Assembly (NCBI RefSeq): GCF_024139115.2
Contig: NC_085139.1
Span: forward strand, 71,715,203-71,779,202
Source of the DNA: Armigeres subalbatus
Lineage: Eukaryota > Arthropoda > Insecta > Diptera > Culicidae
DNA: 64,000 nucleotides
Direction of reading: 5' to 3'
Positions within the stretch are counted from its first letter, which is position 1; the number at the start of each line of letters is the position of its first letter. Made by a program: the position numbers and the translations under genes. Below the pieces are notes generated by a model. The model did not search any database. It had not been told where the DNA came from and worked only from the letters and a program-made list of their open reading frames with translations. This document shows positions 45,356 through 55,953 of the stretch, piece after piece.

Positions 45356-45566
45356 ACAAAAACAGAAAATTTTCTCCTGAAAATTCCAAAGGATTTCTCG
45401 TGAAATTTTCGGTGGATATTCCAAAATGTTGATCAATTTCTAAAAATTCAAAAGAAATTTTCGTTGAAATTCCGTACAGTTTTCTGAAGAAAATAAAAAA
45501 ATCCTTGAAAAATAAGATTCAGAAGAAGAAAATATTGGAGAACAAGAAGCACCGGATGACGAAGAA

Positions 45567-46240
45567 GTGCAATTAGGATGTGCGGGAATTACCAAATGCG
45601 TAGGGGAAACATGCGTGAGCGAACATAGATCTGATAATCATGCAGACAATATGCATATTCGATATGGAAATAGGCCGATAAACGAGCAGACATTCGGTGC
45701 CCAAATGAGTGACCATTGCAATCAAATAGCGGATGTTTCTGGGAATCGACACATGGTTCGATCGATCGAAAACCAACACCATCTAAGAGAGAACGGGCTC
45801 GAATTTCGCAACGTTGCCGCCAGCCAGTTTAATAGAAGAGCGATTGAGCAATGGCGGCTATTGACTCAAGAGCAAATAGCGGCTCGTCAGTTTATGTCAA
45901 AGCAGCTGCCAATCTTCAGAGCAGAACCCGAAGTTTGGCCATTATTCATAAGCAGCTTTGAGAATACTACAAATGCTTGTGGGTTATCCAACCTTGACAG
46001 TTTGGAAAGGCTGCGGGATTGCTTGTAAGGCAAAGCACAGGAAGCTGTTCGAAGTCGCCTAGTATTACCTGAGGCTGTTCCAGGGGTGATCAATAACCTG
46101 AGGAAGTTGTTCGGTAAGCCCGAGAAGCTACTGAAGATGCTGCTGAACAAGGTGCGAAGGACGCCTGCACCAAAAGTGGATCGGTTGAAATCCTTCATAA
46201 ATTTTGGAATCATACGGTATAGCAGTCCACTGCGGGCATT
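45567..46240 (+). pseudogene. BEL-2 gag
   Basis: The gag core is recognisable from about residue 105: QFMSKQLPIFRAEPEVWPLF, then NTTNACGLSNLDSLERLRDC, a stop, and GKAQEAVRSRLVLPEAVPGV with LRKLFGKPEKLL. This is the conserved retro-gag block of Pao elements. The TAA at 46026-46028 stands where family members continue (DCL then GKA). The sequence after PAPKVDRLKSFINFGI no longer resembles gag. Confidence 0.8.
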
Positions 46241-46659
46241 TACCGATTCTATTGACGAAATTGTCTCCGACGTATCGGAGGTCGCAGATTTTTCTATGTC
46301 AAACCATCCGGAATCTGTACGTACACGGAAAAGAAACGAGAAGAAGAAGGAATACCGGTTCACCAGATCAGCAAATTATTTGACCATTCGTAAGAAAATG
46401 ATAAAAAGAAAATTTCATTGTTTGTACTTCATACGCTTGTGAACAAGAAACAGTGAAGTTATTGTCAAAACGGTTCAAAAGTATGAGACTGATTGACTAA
46501 CTTTTCCCTATTTTGCATTCTTCTTGAGTTTTGTTCTACGGATTCGATCCATTTGAAAGATCCGGATCATCTGAATGAATGAACCAGATCTGATTCGATC
46601 ATCAAAGTGATCCGTTTAGCCCATCTCTAGTGTAAACAGGTCGATTATGTTTCGAATGG

Positions 46660-47340
46660 TACCAGTGACACTGTCGGTGAGAGACATATCGAGGCATTCT
46701 TAGTTGAGGGATCTTCCGTTACACTGATCGAAGACACTATTGCAAAACAGTTACAAGCGAAGGAGTTCCTGAACCTCTAACGGTGACTTGGACAGGAAAC
46801 CTGAAACGATACGAGGACAAATCAAGGCGGGTAAACGTAATGCTGGCAGCAAGAGGTTCAAATGAAAAGCATTTGTTGCAAGGTGCACATACTGTATCCG
46901 GATTAGTTCTACCGAAGCAAAATTCCCGTCCCGAGCCAAAAATCATGCTGGGATTGGATAATTTACATATCTTTGCCACACTCGAATCCAGAATCGGTCA
47001 AGTTGGTGAACCGATCGGAGTCAGAACGAAACTAGGGTGGACGATTTATGGCCCCATAACTTCGAATCGATCGGCTTCTGCCTTCGTAAATTTCCACACT
47101 ACGGTTCCGGTGTCTAATCAGGAGCTACACGATGTTATACGAGCTCAATAAATCCTTGAAGAATCGACCATTTCACCCTCTAGTATCCCAGAAACAAATG
47201 AAGATCGCCGAGCACGAGATATCTTACGAACTACTACCGTTCGCATTGGCGATAGGTTCGAGACTAGCTTATGTCGTAGCCAAGCAAATCCGTCTTCCGA
47301 TTTGCCTTTTACCAACGAAAATAAGCGCGGAACACCGAAG
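46660..47340 (+). pseudogene. BEL-2 aspartic protease and start of RT
   Basis: Codons around 46695-46770 read AFLVEGSSVTLIEDTIAKQL, a decayed protease in which Gly or Val replaces the catalytic Asp context. The following frame (46783-47149) gives LGLDNLHIFATLESR and GEPIGVRTKLGWTIYGP, a conserved Pao protease-RT linker. From 47155 another frame gives LEESTISPSSIP and TTTVRIGDRFETSL, the start of RT. Two frame changes occur. Confidence 0.75.
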
Positions 47341-47659
47341 GATAATTCGCATGTTCACGCCTCAAATACATAACACTGAATGATCGTTTATTTTCACCGT
47401 TCGAATCATCTAAAATTCCTGTCAGCCTACTGAGATTGAATTTCAAATTTCTTCTCATTAGCTTCTTAGTATACTGACATTTCAAATGCCAACTACGATT
47501 GAATTTCAAATTAGTTATCATTTTTTCTATTAATGTCATTTTTAAATATTTTAGTTTATTTCATTATTTTTATCATGAAATAAGAAATACGTTCCACTTT
47601 ATCCATCAATGTAACCAACAAATGCAAATGCATTTTTCAGACTTACTTTATTCCCCACA

Positions 47660-48420
47660 GCTTACTATGGCGAAAAGACGAAAGAAGATTTCCAGACAGC
47701 TATCGTATGGCAACGTGCAGATTGTAGAACTGGAAATGAAGCTAGCGAAGAACCCAGAGATAAAAGAGGCTGTCCGTCTACAAATCGAGAACTATCAAAC
47801 GAAGCGATACGCGCGTAAGGCAACTGAGCTCGAATTAACTAGAGCTGATCCAGCCACAGTGTGGTACCTTCCGCTGAACGTTGTGCAGCATCCCCAGAAC
47901 CCAGAAAAATTGCGCCTGGTTTGGGATGCAGCTGCGACGGTACGAGGAGTATCATTAAACACGGAGTTGTTGAAGGGCCCAGCCATGCTGTCATGACTGC
48001 CATCAGTTCTAAGCTGTTTTCGTGAACGCCGCATTGGATTCAGTGGCGACATTAAAGAAATTTACCACCAACTAAAAATAAAGAAGGGAGATCGACACGC
48101 GCAACGATTTCTGTATCGATCTAACCCAGAAGACCCCAAATCGCAAGTGTACATAATGAACGTGGCAACTTTCAGTGCCACCTGCTAGCAATGTTCTGAC
48201 GAACTTGAATGCAGAATAATATGCTTCCCTATTCCCAGAAGCTGCTACAGCAATTAGGAAACGTCATGATGTGGATGATTATTTCGACAGCGTCGACACC
48301 GTTCCAAAAGCAGTGAAGTTAGCCAGCGAAGTGAAGTTTGTTCACTCAAAGGGTGGGTTTCATATTAGAAATTGGGTAAGCAACTCATTTACGTTCGTTC
48401 GACTGATGGGTGAAGAGCTT
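47660..48420 (+). pseudogene. BEL-2 reverse transcriptase palm
   Basis: After an AT-rich insert RT resumes with EAVRLQIENYQTKRYARKAT, VWYLPLNVVQHPQNPEKLRLVWDA split by normal spacing, and SLNTELLKGPAML. A TGA at 47994-47996 breaks the frame. KIKKGDRHAQRFLYR follows, and the catalytic VDD survives at 48271-48279 as DVDDYFDSV. The thumb boundary GGFHIRNWVSN is shared with BEL-1. Multiple lesions make it inactive. Confidence 0.8.
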
Positions 48421-48518
48421 TGTCATATACATATCTGATCCGATTGGGATTTGTGGAGATCAGGATGCGATAGGGATGGACCTATCGACGAATATTCGCT
48501 GAGGAATGTATTCATCAA

Positions 48519-49123
48519 GTGGCGAGAATACAGGAGGTGAGGATTCCAAGAACCTATTTTGGCGATGCTTCAACAGACCATTTGCGCAGCGTGCAGTTAC
48601 ACATTTTTACCGACGCTAGTGAGACTGCATACGGCAGTGTTGCATATTTCCGCGCTGTAGTTGGCGAGGAAGTAAGATGTGCATTGGTGATGAACCGAAC
48701 AAAGGCGGCACCGCTGACACATCTGACGATACCGTGGTTAGAACTCCAAGCTGCAGTTATGGGTGCAAGACTAGCAAAAACCGTTTGCAACAATCATAGA
48801 ATCGAACCTCAACAAGTGTTTTTCTGGAGAGACTCTCGCACTGTCCTCTCTTGGATACGTTCCGACCAATTTAGGTATGGTACAAGCCGTTTGTAGCATT
48901 TCGCATCGGCGAGATTTTGGATCTAACTAGAATGTCGGATTGGAGATGGATATCCTCTAAGGAGAATGTTGCTGACAAGCTCACGAAGCAGAGCCGTGGT
49001 GAATGGAACTTTGAATCTAGAAGTGCCTGGTTGATAGGTCCAAGTTTTCCAAGCCGCAGCAGCCTGCGTTCCCATAAAACATTGACGAAGAAGCTATCTA
49101 TATGTTACATGGTATCGAAATAA
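48519..49123 (+). pseudogene. BEL-2 RNase H domain
   Basis: The frame from 48519 encodes RSVQLHIFTDASETAYGSVA, IPWLELQAAVMGARL and VFFWRDSRTVLSWI, which parallel BEL-1 RNase H. The frame then shifts and continues with VAFRIGEILDL, WRWISSKENVADKLTK. Active-site acidic residues remain (D in FTDAS, E in LELQA, D in WRDS, D in VADKL). Nothing of integrase follows. Confidence 0.82.
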
Positions 49124-49139
49124 TGCAGCCTTTTCTGGA

Positions 49140-51095
49140 ACCGAATCCGGGACTTTGACAGAATGCTTCGAAATATATCATGAGACATATCAATCATCGG
49201 CATTTTTAGCCGAAAGTTATAATGAAACTAATTTTATATTTCTACTACCATTTTGATTTATTTGATCAAAACATCCCGGGACATCTGGAACCAATTTCGG
49301 AGACCCTGTGAAAACTTGAATCCCTGTGAAAAGAACATGGTGATAGCATGCGACATATCAAACTTCACGATTCTCTATGACAAAAATGTAGGATAACATT
49401 TTTTAGGTCTTGATTCTACTTCTGGCCAATTCCGGGAAAATCCGGAACTCGAAGGAAGCGGTTTTGAAGTTTGTTTCATAAGTTGAAGTTTGTTACCGAA
49501 GCGAAATCATATCCAGAAAAAAACAATCATGGGTTTGCCTCTATTATAATTTTAAACCTTATTGGTTAGGTTTCGGGTACCCGGAACCGGTCCCTGGGTA
49601 GACCTGTGCGCCGAAAGCAATTTAATCGGCGGTGGCGTGATGAATAATTTTGTGTTAGCAGTGGTGGCGTGACCACCATTGGTGATCAGAAGAAGCGGTG
49701 CGGAGTTTCCTGCATCATTTTCTTCGTAAGTTCCTTCTGGAATTTCCCTGGAAGTTTTTTCAGAAATTCCTCTGTAAGTTCATTCAGGAAGTTCCTTCAG
49801 GAATACCTCCGGAAGCTCCTTCTGCAATTTCTCCAGAAGTTCCTCCATGAGATCCTCCGGAAGGTCCTTCATGAATGCTTTTGGAAGTTCTTCCAGCAAT
49901 TCCCCCAGGTGTTCCTTGAGCAATTCCCCCGGAAGATCCTTCAGCAATTCCTTCGCAAATTCATTCATAATTTCCTCTGGAAGGCCCTTCATGAATTCTT
50001 TCGGAAGTTCCTTCAGGAATTTCTCCGTTAGTCCCTTCATAAATTCTTTCGGAAGTGCATTCGAGAAATGCTCCAGAAGTTCCTTAAGCAATTTCTACGG
50101 GAGTTCCTACAGCAATTAATCCGAAAGTTCCTTCAGCAATACTCCGGAAGTTCCTTTAGAAATTCCTTCGGAAGTTCCTTCATGAATTCCTCCCGAAGGT
50201 CCTTCATGAATTCTTTCGGAAGTTCCTCCAAGAATTCCTCCGTAAGATCCTACAGCGACTCATCCGGAAGATCCTTCAGCAATTTCTCCGGAAGTTCCTG
50301 CAGGAATTCCTCTGGAAGTTCGTTCAGCAGTTCTTCCAAAAAATCCTTCTGGAATTCCTCCGGAAAATTCCTGAAGGAACTTCCGAACGAATTCCTGAAG
50401 GAACTTCCGAAATAATTCCAGAAGAAACTTCCGGAGGTATTCCTGCAAGAACTTCCGGAGGAGTTCCTGAAGGAACTTCCGAAATAATCCCAGAGGAAAC
50501 TTCCGGAGGAATTCCTGAAAGAACTTCCGGAGGAATTCCTGAAGGATCTTTCGAATGAATTCCTGAGGGAATATCGGAAAGAATTCGTTATGGAACTTCC
50601 GGAAGAATTCCTTAAGGAACTTTTGGAAAAATTCCTGTAGAAACTTCCGAAAAGAATTCTTGAAGGAACTTCGGGAAGAATTCCTGAAGAAACTTCCGGA
50701 AGAATTCCTGAAGGAACTTCTAGAAGCATTCCTAAAGGAACTTCCGGAAGAATTCCTGAAGGAACTTCCGGATAAATTCTAGATGGAACTTCCGGAGGAA
50801 TTCCCGAAAGTATTTTTCGGAGGAATTCCTGAAAGAGCTCTCGAAGGGTTGACTGTCTTCTGCTTGTTGTGGCTGCTGCAGCGGCTGCTGTGGTTTGGTT
50901 TTTCGGTGTTTACATAGAAGAATTAATGGTAAAAAGAAATGTCAACCATTCTTGTTCCTGTTCAAGTATCCCGGAATGTTTGAATCAAATGGATCAAAAT
51001 TGATAGTAGAAATCTAAAATTAGTTTCAATATAACTTTCGGCAAAAAATACCGATGATGGATGGATATGCCTCATGATACATTTCTAAGTATTCT
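49140..51095. repeat. Large ~2-kb inverted repeat around a 24-bp minisatellite
   Basis: The outer segments 49170-49290 and 50975-51085 are reverse complements (for example GCCGAAAGTTATAATGAAAC on the left, its complement with one change on the right). Between them lies a 24-bp array that itself changes orientation at about 50362. The structure as a whole could pair over much of its length. The outer segments also contain partial internal repeats (GACATATCAA at 49198 and 49352). Confidence 0.7.
49735..50855. repeat. 24-bp minisatellite array 1, orientation switch at ~50362
   Basis: Left of about 50362 the unit reads GGAAGTTCCTTC-AGGAATTCCTCC; to the right it reads as the reverse complement, GGAGGAATTCCTGAAGGAACTTCC. 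The two arms are about 620 and 490 bp. Because 24 is divisible by three, stop-free frames coding an octapeptide period appear on both strands (SSGSSFRN, ELPEEFLK). These frames are by-products of the repeat and not genes. Confidence 0.9.
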
Positions 51096-51804
51096 GATAT
51101 ATGTCGCCGGTCAGAGCCCCAGAACCAATTCCAGAGTGGCCATCATGCTTCCAAATTCGTTCAAAACCATCGTAAAAAGATTTCTTACGGGTATACGGGT
51201 ATAAAAGACGTATATTGGTACGAACAACAAACATAAAAGTCAAAAATGTCATAAATGGCCACCCGACAGACCCCACTGGGATGCCGTATAAATCCGGAAC
51301 TATTTGACCGGCATGACCAATCGATTGATCCTAAGAAACTATGATAATTTTTTATATATGTCTGAAATTTTCAAACAAATTGGTCAAAAATTGAATGAAT
51401 TAGGGCAAAAACATCACCAAAATTTTGATGCACAAAAGAGGTTGGGGATGCAAAGGTTAATCAGAATCAGTATCGTAAACTCTGTACGTCAGTTATGCTT
51501 TTAAATGGAATGAAATTTGTCAGCACTGTTTACAATTATTTGACACTGAATCCTGAGACTTTTTTTAATCTATAAATATAAGGCTTATTTGACATGAAGC
51601 GTAACGGAGTCAAAATCATATTTTTAATAAAATGTTATTTTTTGTTATTTTTTTTATTTTTTCAATTTTTTTTATTCTTAATTTCTTATACGTACAATTA
51701 TATAAGCCACGATGATCCTTGCACGCCAAAACAACATGATCAATATCCTGATATCTGTCCCACAAACACAGAGATTGTCTTCCGAAGGAGCCATTTTTTT
51801 GTTT
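51096..51804. other. Unassigned AT-rich spacer
   Basis: AT-rich DNA without a recognisable gene. Open frames of about 60-100 codons are rich in Phe and Leu from T-runs. Confidence 0.4.
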
Positions 51805-51807
51805 ACA

Positions 51808-52945
51808 TTTTTTTTTTTTTTGTCTTTATTAATGAGACTTTCAGCCCGAGGCTGGCTCGTCTCGTACTGAAAACTAACTTATTACAATTTATAAATTTGG
51901 AATAAAATATTTTGTTTTTTATTGGTTTTTTCTTTTACTTCTCGTTAATACTGGTGAGTACGAAGCAGGGTCATCTGATTCTTTCTCACTTTCATCCATG
52001 GTGTCCTCCGATCTTGGATTCCGGATACTCTGCTTTTGAGTGGCTCGTTTTGGACTATTCTGTTTCCTTTCCGATGACAGCCGTCGCTTGTTCGCAGTCT
52101 GAATTGTTACAGTCTCTTCGTCTATTGAATCTGGTTCGCTATTGTTTCCTACAGCTTGAGAGTACTGCTTGGATTTATCGTTTCCTTCTTCCACCGTTTG
52201 CTTTTGTTGTGATACATTGGTCTTCATAGGTATTTCTTCCAGCGAAGGGAAGCTGGCAGCATCCAGTATGAATGTACCATTCGGTTCCACAGCTTCCATC
52301 GGATTTGTGGTGTATGTGTGTTGTTGGCCGTTTTCGCTTTGCTGCAGACGTACCTTCTTTGGCCGTGGATGGTTTTGGTAAGTGACCAAAGTGACGTCAC
52401 CATTAATAGTCACATGTGAAGGGATCGGTTTTGTGAGTTGCATTCTCACTACACGAACTCCATTGTAAAGTCCAGGGAAATAATATTTCCACACTTCTCT
52501 AGTGATGGAAAGAACGGTGCCGTACTGTCGCAAGTGTTCTGCTATAACAGAGTGTGAAGTCCTAGGTAGAAGATCATGAACGCGCACGTTAGTCGCGCCA
52601 TCCTCTACATACACTGGGATTTTGTATGCATTTTCGCCACACCGCACGTGGTGTTGTAGATGATTAGTGTTTTGGTATCCTCGGGCAGTGTCTATATCCA
52701 CCATCTCAACGTATACACAGTTTCGAAGATTGTGGAACTGAACATTCACGATGTCATCGTTGTTCAATTTCAGTTCACTGCACATAAACTTATGCACGGC
52801 CGATGGTTCCGGGTGTTTGGGTAGAACACTGAAATCTATTACTAATGTGTTCTCCCGTTTGACACCCATTGTTCACGTATAGTATTGATAAAAAGAAACA
52901 AGCTCGAAATACGTCTGATTCGTTCTAGGCCAGGCTGTCAACTGG
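51808..52945 (-). mobile_element. Compact non-LTR-type element with only ORF1 (HAL1-like)
   Basis: The minus-strand element starts at 52945 with a 75-bp leader beginning CCAGTTGACAGCC. It carries one intact ORF (52869-51919), then a short 3' region with ATTAATAAAGAC (AATAAA at about 51830) and a run of 14 A. A possible target duplication, AAAAAAATGT on the minus strand, lies at 52946-52955 and overlaps the tail at about 51805-51814; its A-richness weakens it. No endonuclease or RT sequence is present. The structure is like mammalian half-LINEs that kept only ORF1. Confidence 0.65.
51919..52869 (-). CDS. Intact ORF1-like RNA-binding protein of a non-LTR element, 316 aa
   Basis: The ORF starts with MGVKRENTLVIDF at 52869 and ends in a basic tail, SPVLTRSKRKNQ. 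Residues about 10-75 (IDFSVLPKHPEP, VNVQFHNLRNCVYVEM) and 85-165 (IPVYVEDGATNVRVHDLLP, HLRQYGTVLSITREVWK, GVRVVRMQLTKPIP) look like two RRM-type folds, as in ORF1 proteins of L1/Tx1-like and some other mosquito LINEs. I see no CCHC knuckles after the second fold. The remaining 150 residues are polar, with acidic and Lys/Arg-rich stretches and presumably disordered. No stop or frameshift is present, unlike every other element protein in the window apart from the BEL-1 integrase. Function (RNA packaging) is inferred. Confidence 0.7.
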   Translation of the reverse strand: MGVKRENTLVIDFSVLPKHPEPSAVHKFMCSELKLNNDDIVNVQFHNLRNCVYVEMVDIDTARGYQNTNHLQHHVRCGENAYKIPVYVEDGATNVRVHDLLPRTSHSVIAEHLRQYGTVLSITREVWKYYFPGLYNGVRVVRMQLTKPIPSHVTINGDVTLVTYQNHPRPKKVRLQQSENGQQHTYTTNPMEAVEPNGTFILDAASFPSLEEIPMKTNVSQQKQTVEEGNDKSKQYSQAVGNNSEPDSIDEETVTIQTANKRRLSSERKQNSPKRATQKQSIRNPRSEDTMDESEKESDDPASYSPVLTRSKRKNQ

Positions 52946-52955
52946 ACATTTTTTT

Positions 52956-53779
52956 ATATGTGACGAACTGTTTTTTGAATTAATTATATTCAGAATTTCA
53001 ATTGTTTATATTTATATTTTATACTTTTGTACCCCCAAATTGATCGAGTATTAGGAAAATAAAACGTGAAAAACTTCGCCGAATATAACTGAAAAGAGTC
53101 AAGGCCATCTGTACCACTATTACAATAAACTTCGAGTCCTTGAGCCAACAGCAATTACAGTCCACCATACAAGTTGTATAGCCAAACACCAACAGCAGTT
53201 ACAATCCACCATTCAAGTTGCACCCCAACATCGCCCATTGCCGGTAGTAAATCCAGCGCTGAATCGCTTCCTTTTTTTTCAACCGCAGCTTGGGTAAATC
53301 AATTTCCCCAAAAGTCTAGATCTAAAACACTAACTTTTACAGCATACCTTTTCATCCAACCCCGACCACCATCATTGCTTCCAACCAAACTTGTAACCGC
53401 AAAACGCTATCCACGCTTTATTCGGTGGAAAAAGAAAAGCACATGGAAAACTTAAATCGTTAGACTTTGCTTTTTTCGAGGAGTATCCGATGGTGCTTGC
53501 TTCCCAAACTGTTTCAACGCCGGGAACCAGGAAAGGGAATACCCATTTCAGTTTGCCGCCACCATACATACATGCATAGAATACAATTTGGCCAGATTTG
53601 ATGGAGACTTCTGCCTGGGAAAGTAAACAGTTCGTGTGGAAAATAGTTAGAAAAGAAGGCACGTTGTTTTGAAATTCTATAGGGGAGATATTCCTGATGG
53701 CGTTATTGCATTAAAAATCGGTTGTTGTGAGAGTCATATTGTAATATTTATATCGTTAAATACTTTCATTTGGTATTTG
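52956..53779. other. Unassigned spacer with one short tandem duplication
   Basis: CCAACAGCAATTACAGTCCA at about 53144 recurs with changes at about 53188, forming a 44-bp direct duplication that includes CACCAT-CAAGTTG. Otherwise I see no gene or mobile element. Confidence 0.45.
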
Positions 53780-54720
53780 TTTATTTGTTTGTTTATTTAT
53801 TAAAGTAATTCAACTGACAATGAATGTCTAAATGAATATTAATTAAACTAATTGGTTACGGTCAGCGGTACGGAAAAAGTCTAGTAACCGATGACGAAAC
53901 ACGTCAACTGATGAATTAAAGTAAAAAATACCGAAGAATTCGTTGAAGCGGCGACTGATGAATCGAATTTGTTCGTGTAGTGCATAGTTGCTAGTCTGTG
54001 GTTCTAGAAGCAAAAATAGACGTTGACGAAGAGATCTTTCAGGTGCATATAGATTTAACTGCGACAGCAGTGCTGGACAATCGACCCGTGACTCGTGACC
54101 AGCTTCCCAGCAAACGTAGCTTCGATCCGTCTAAACTCTAGTGGTTCAATGCCAATCAACCGGCACCGCTCCTCGTACGGTGGCAAGTTCGTCGAATCAC
54201 GCCACCTTAGGGATCGAAGAGCGTATCTTAGAAACTTCCGTTGAACGGCTTTGATTCTAGCGATCCTTGTGGCCTGCAAAGGGCACCAAACAGCAGCGGA
54301 TGATTACAGAATGTATCGCACAAGGGAACAGTACAGTAATTTACAGCATAACGATTCACGGAATTCGCCGGCAATTTTGAAAATAAAACTAAATTGACGA
54401 TTAGCTCGGGCTACAATGTCATCGTAGTGAGGTCTGTATGTCAGTCCGCTGTCCAGGATAACGCCAAGATCCTTAATGTGCTGAACGCGAGTGAGCGATC
54501 GTCCAGACAGGACATAGTCGAAGATTAGATTGGTGCGTTTTTCCGGTGATATGAAATGATGTTGCATTTTTCAATACTTAAATCCATAAGATTTCTTGAA
54601 CACCAGTACGCAAAAATACACAACATATTTTGCAGTTCGTTGCAGTCTGTCCGGTTTTTTATAACGTAAAAAATTTTGGAATTGTCTGCGTAGGAGAGGC
54701 GACAGCGGAAATAAAATCCA
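53780..54720 (-). mobile_element. CR1/jockey-type non-LTR remnant, RT C-terminal half
   Basis: On the minus strand the fragment begins in the RT palm with CRLSYADNSKIFYVIKNRTD, where the catalytic YADD is YADN. It continues with MDLSIEKCNIISYHRK, VQHIKDLGVILDSGLTY, HYDDIVARANRQFSFIFK, LLYCSLVRYIL, FLRYALRSL and LPPYEERCRLIGIEPLE. It ends with a TAAATAAACAAACAAATAAA tail (about 53785-53805). Frame changes occur near 54560 and 54290. The 5' side stops at the 24-bp minisatellite. Confidence 0.8.
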
Positions 54721-54726
54721 GTTCTG

Positions 54727-55183
54727 TTAATCATTGCATTTCTGGACGAATTTCTGGATGAAGTTCTGGAGGAATTCCTGGAGGAAGTTGTGGGAGAATT
54801 CCTGGAGAAAGTTCCGGAGGATTTCCCGGAGGAAGTTCCGGAGGAATTCCTTGAGGTACATCCGGAGAAATTTCTGAAAGAACTTCCGGGAGAATTCCTG
54901 GAGGAACTTTTGGAGGAATTTCTGAAGGAATGTCTAGAGAAATTCCTGTAGAAGTTCCGAAGGGTTTCTGAAGTGAGTTCTGGAGGAAGTTCAGGAGGAA
55001 GTTCTGGAGGAATTCTTGGAGGAGTTCCTGAAGGAAGTTCTGGAGGAATTCCTGGAGGAAGTTCTGAAGAAATTCCTGGAGGAAGTTCTGGAGGAAGTTG
55101 TGGAGGAATTCCTGCGGGTACATCCAAAGAAATTTCTGGAGGAACCTCCGGAGAAATTTCTGAAAGAATTTCCGGAGGAATTC
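54727..55183 (+). repeat. 24-bp minisatellite array 2, left segment
   Basis: Units of the type GGAGGAATTCCTGGAGGAAGTTCT run up to the 5' LTR of the TRIM-like element at 55184. The reading frames on both strands give octapeptide periods (GIPPELPP, EFLEEVLE), which explains the long open frames. Confidence 0.92.
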
Positions 55184-55591
55184 TGTTACGGTTCATTTTA
55201 TCTTACATGTTAGTGACAAATGTTTGAGTGGATTTGTGTATGTTCCATTCCTTAATGTTCTGTGTTTGGGCCTGAAGATAGGCAATTAATATTATAAATC
55301 GAGGAATTCCCAGACACAGACTTTATATTGCTGGTGCCACATGGCACAAAATTATTCTAGGTGCCCAAATAGGATAAGAATCCTGTACAAAGGCTCAGCT
55401 ATGAATACAGCAAACTAATTGCTGTAGACAAAAAGCGCAAGGAAAAACGCATTTGCGGGATTTGACTGATGGACCAAAATATTATAAGGAAACCTCGTCA
55501 TATCTCGCAATGCGCATTGGACGTTTCTCTCGGGGCACAGAGATTATATATATTGTTTATTTTGTGTATTGGTAAAACATTTTATTGTAAT
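55184..55591 (+). repeat. TRIM-like 5' LTR
   Basis: A 408-bp repeat from TGTTACGG to TTATTGTAAT. It is similar along its length to 55954-56692 apart from the 295-bp block missing after ATCTTAC. Many point differences suggest an old insertion. Confidence 0.7.
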
Positions 55592-55953
55592 ATGGCTCCC
55601 CGACGAAAACCTTGTAACTCAGGTGTTGAGGACAGGATTCTTCACTTATCTAGTTGTAAGTTAAGTAATTTTGAGGTCTTTCACCAAGTGGTGTTTCTTC
55701 CTGTTTTCTGGCATCAATGTGTGATGTGTCAGGAATTATTTTTCGTTTACCGTCTTTTGTTATCGTTACCACTACCGTTTGCAATACTCGAAGTTTCATC
55801 GTTGTATGGAGTATTTGTTTGAGATTGCGTAATTTAAGTTAGATTAGGAAGTAATCGTCCTCCTCAACACCTTTCCTCCAATCAAATTGACGAAATTTTT
55901 GTGGATGCTTCTAGACCATCCACAAAAAATTTGTTCCCGTTGGTTGAAGGTTG

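Larger units (their letters stand above)
45560..49125 (+). mobile_element. BEL/Pao element remnant (BEL-2), decayed, no LTRs seen
   Basis: Gag, protease, reverse transcriptase and RNase H of a BEL/Pao element can be followed in order, with many stops and frameshifts. No integrase and no LTR are visible. AT-rich inserts interrupt it at about 46380-46630 and 47345-47660. Compared with BEL-1 it is much older, and it retains exactly the parts BEL-1 lacks (capsid, protease, RT palm). Confidence 0.82.

Noticed and set aside
55469..55822. 117-codon frame across the TRIM-like LTR and interior
   Set aside because: Starts in the LTR and shows no gag or pol feature; the frame is not shared with the second LTR.
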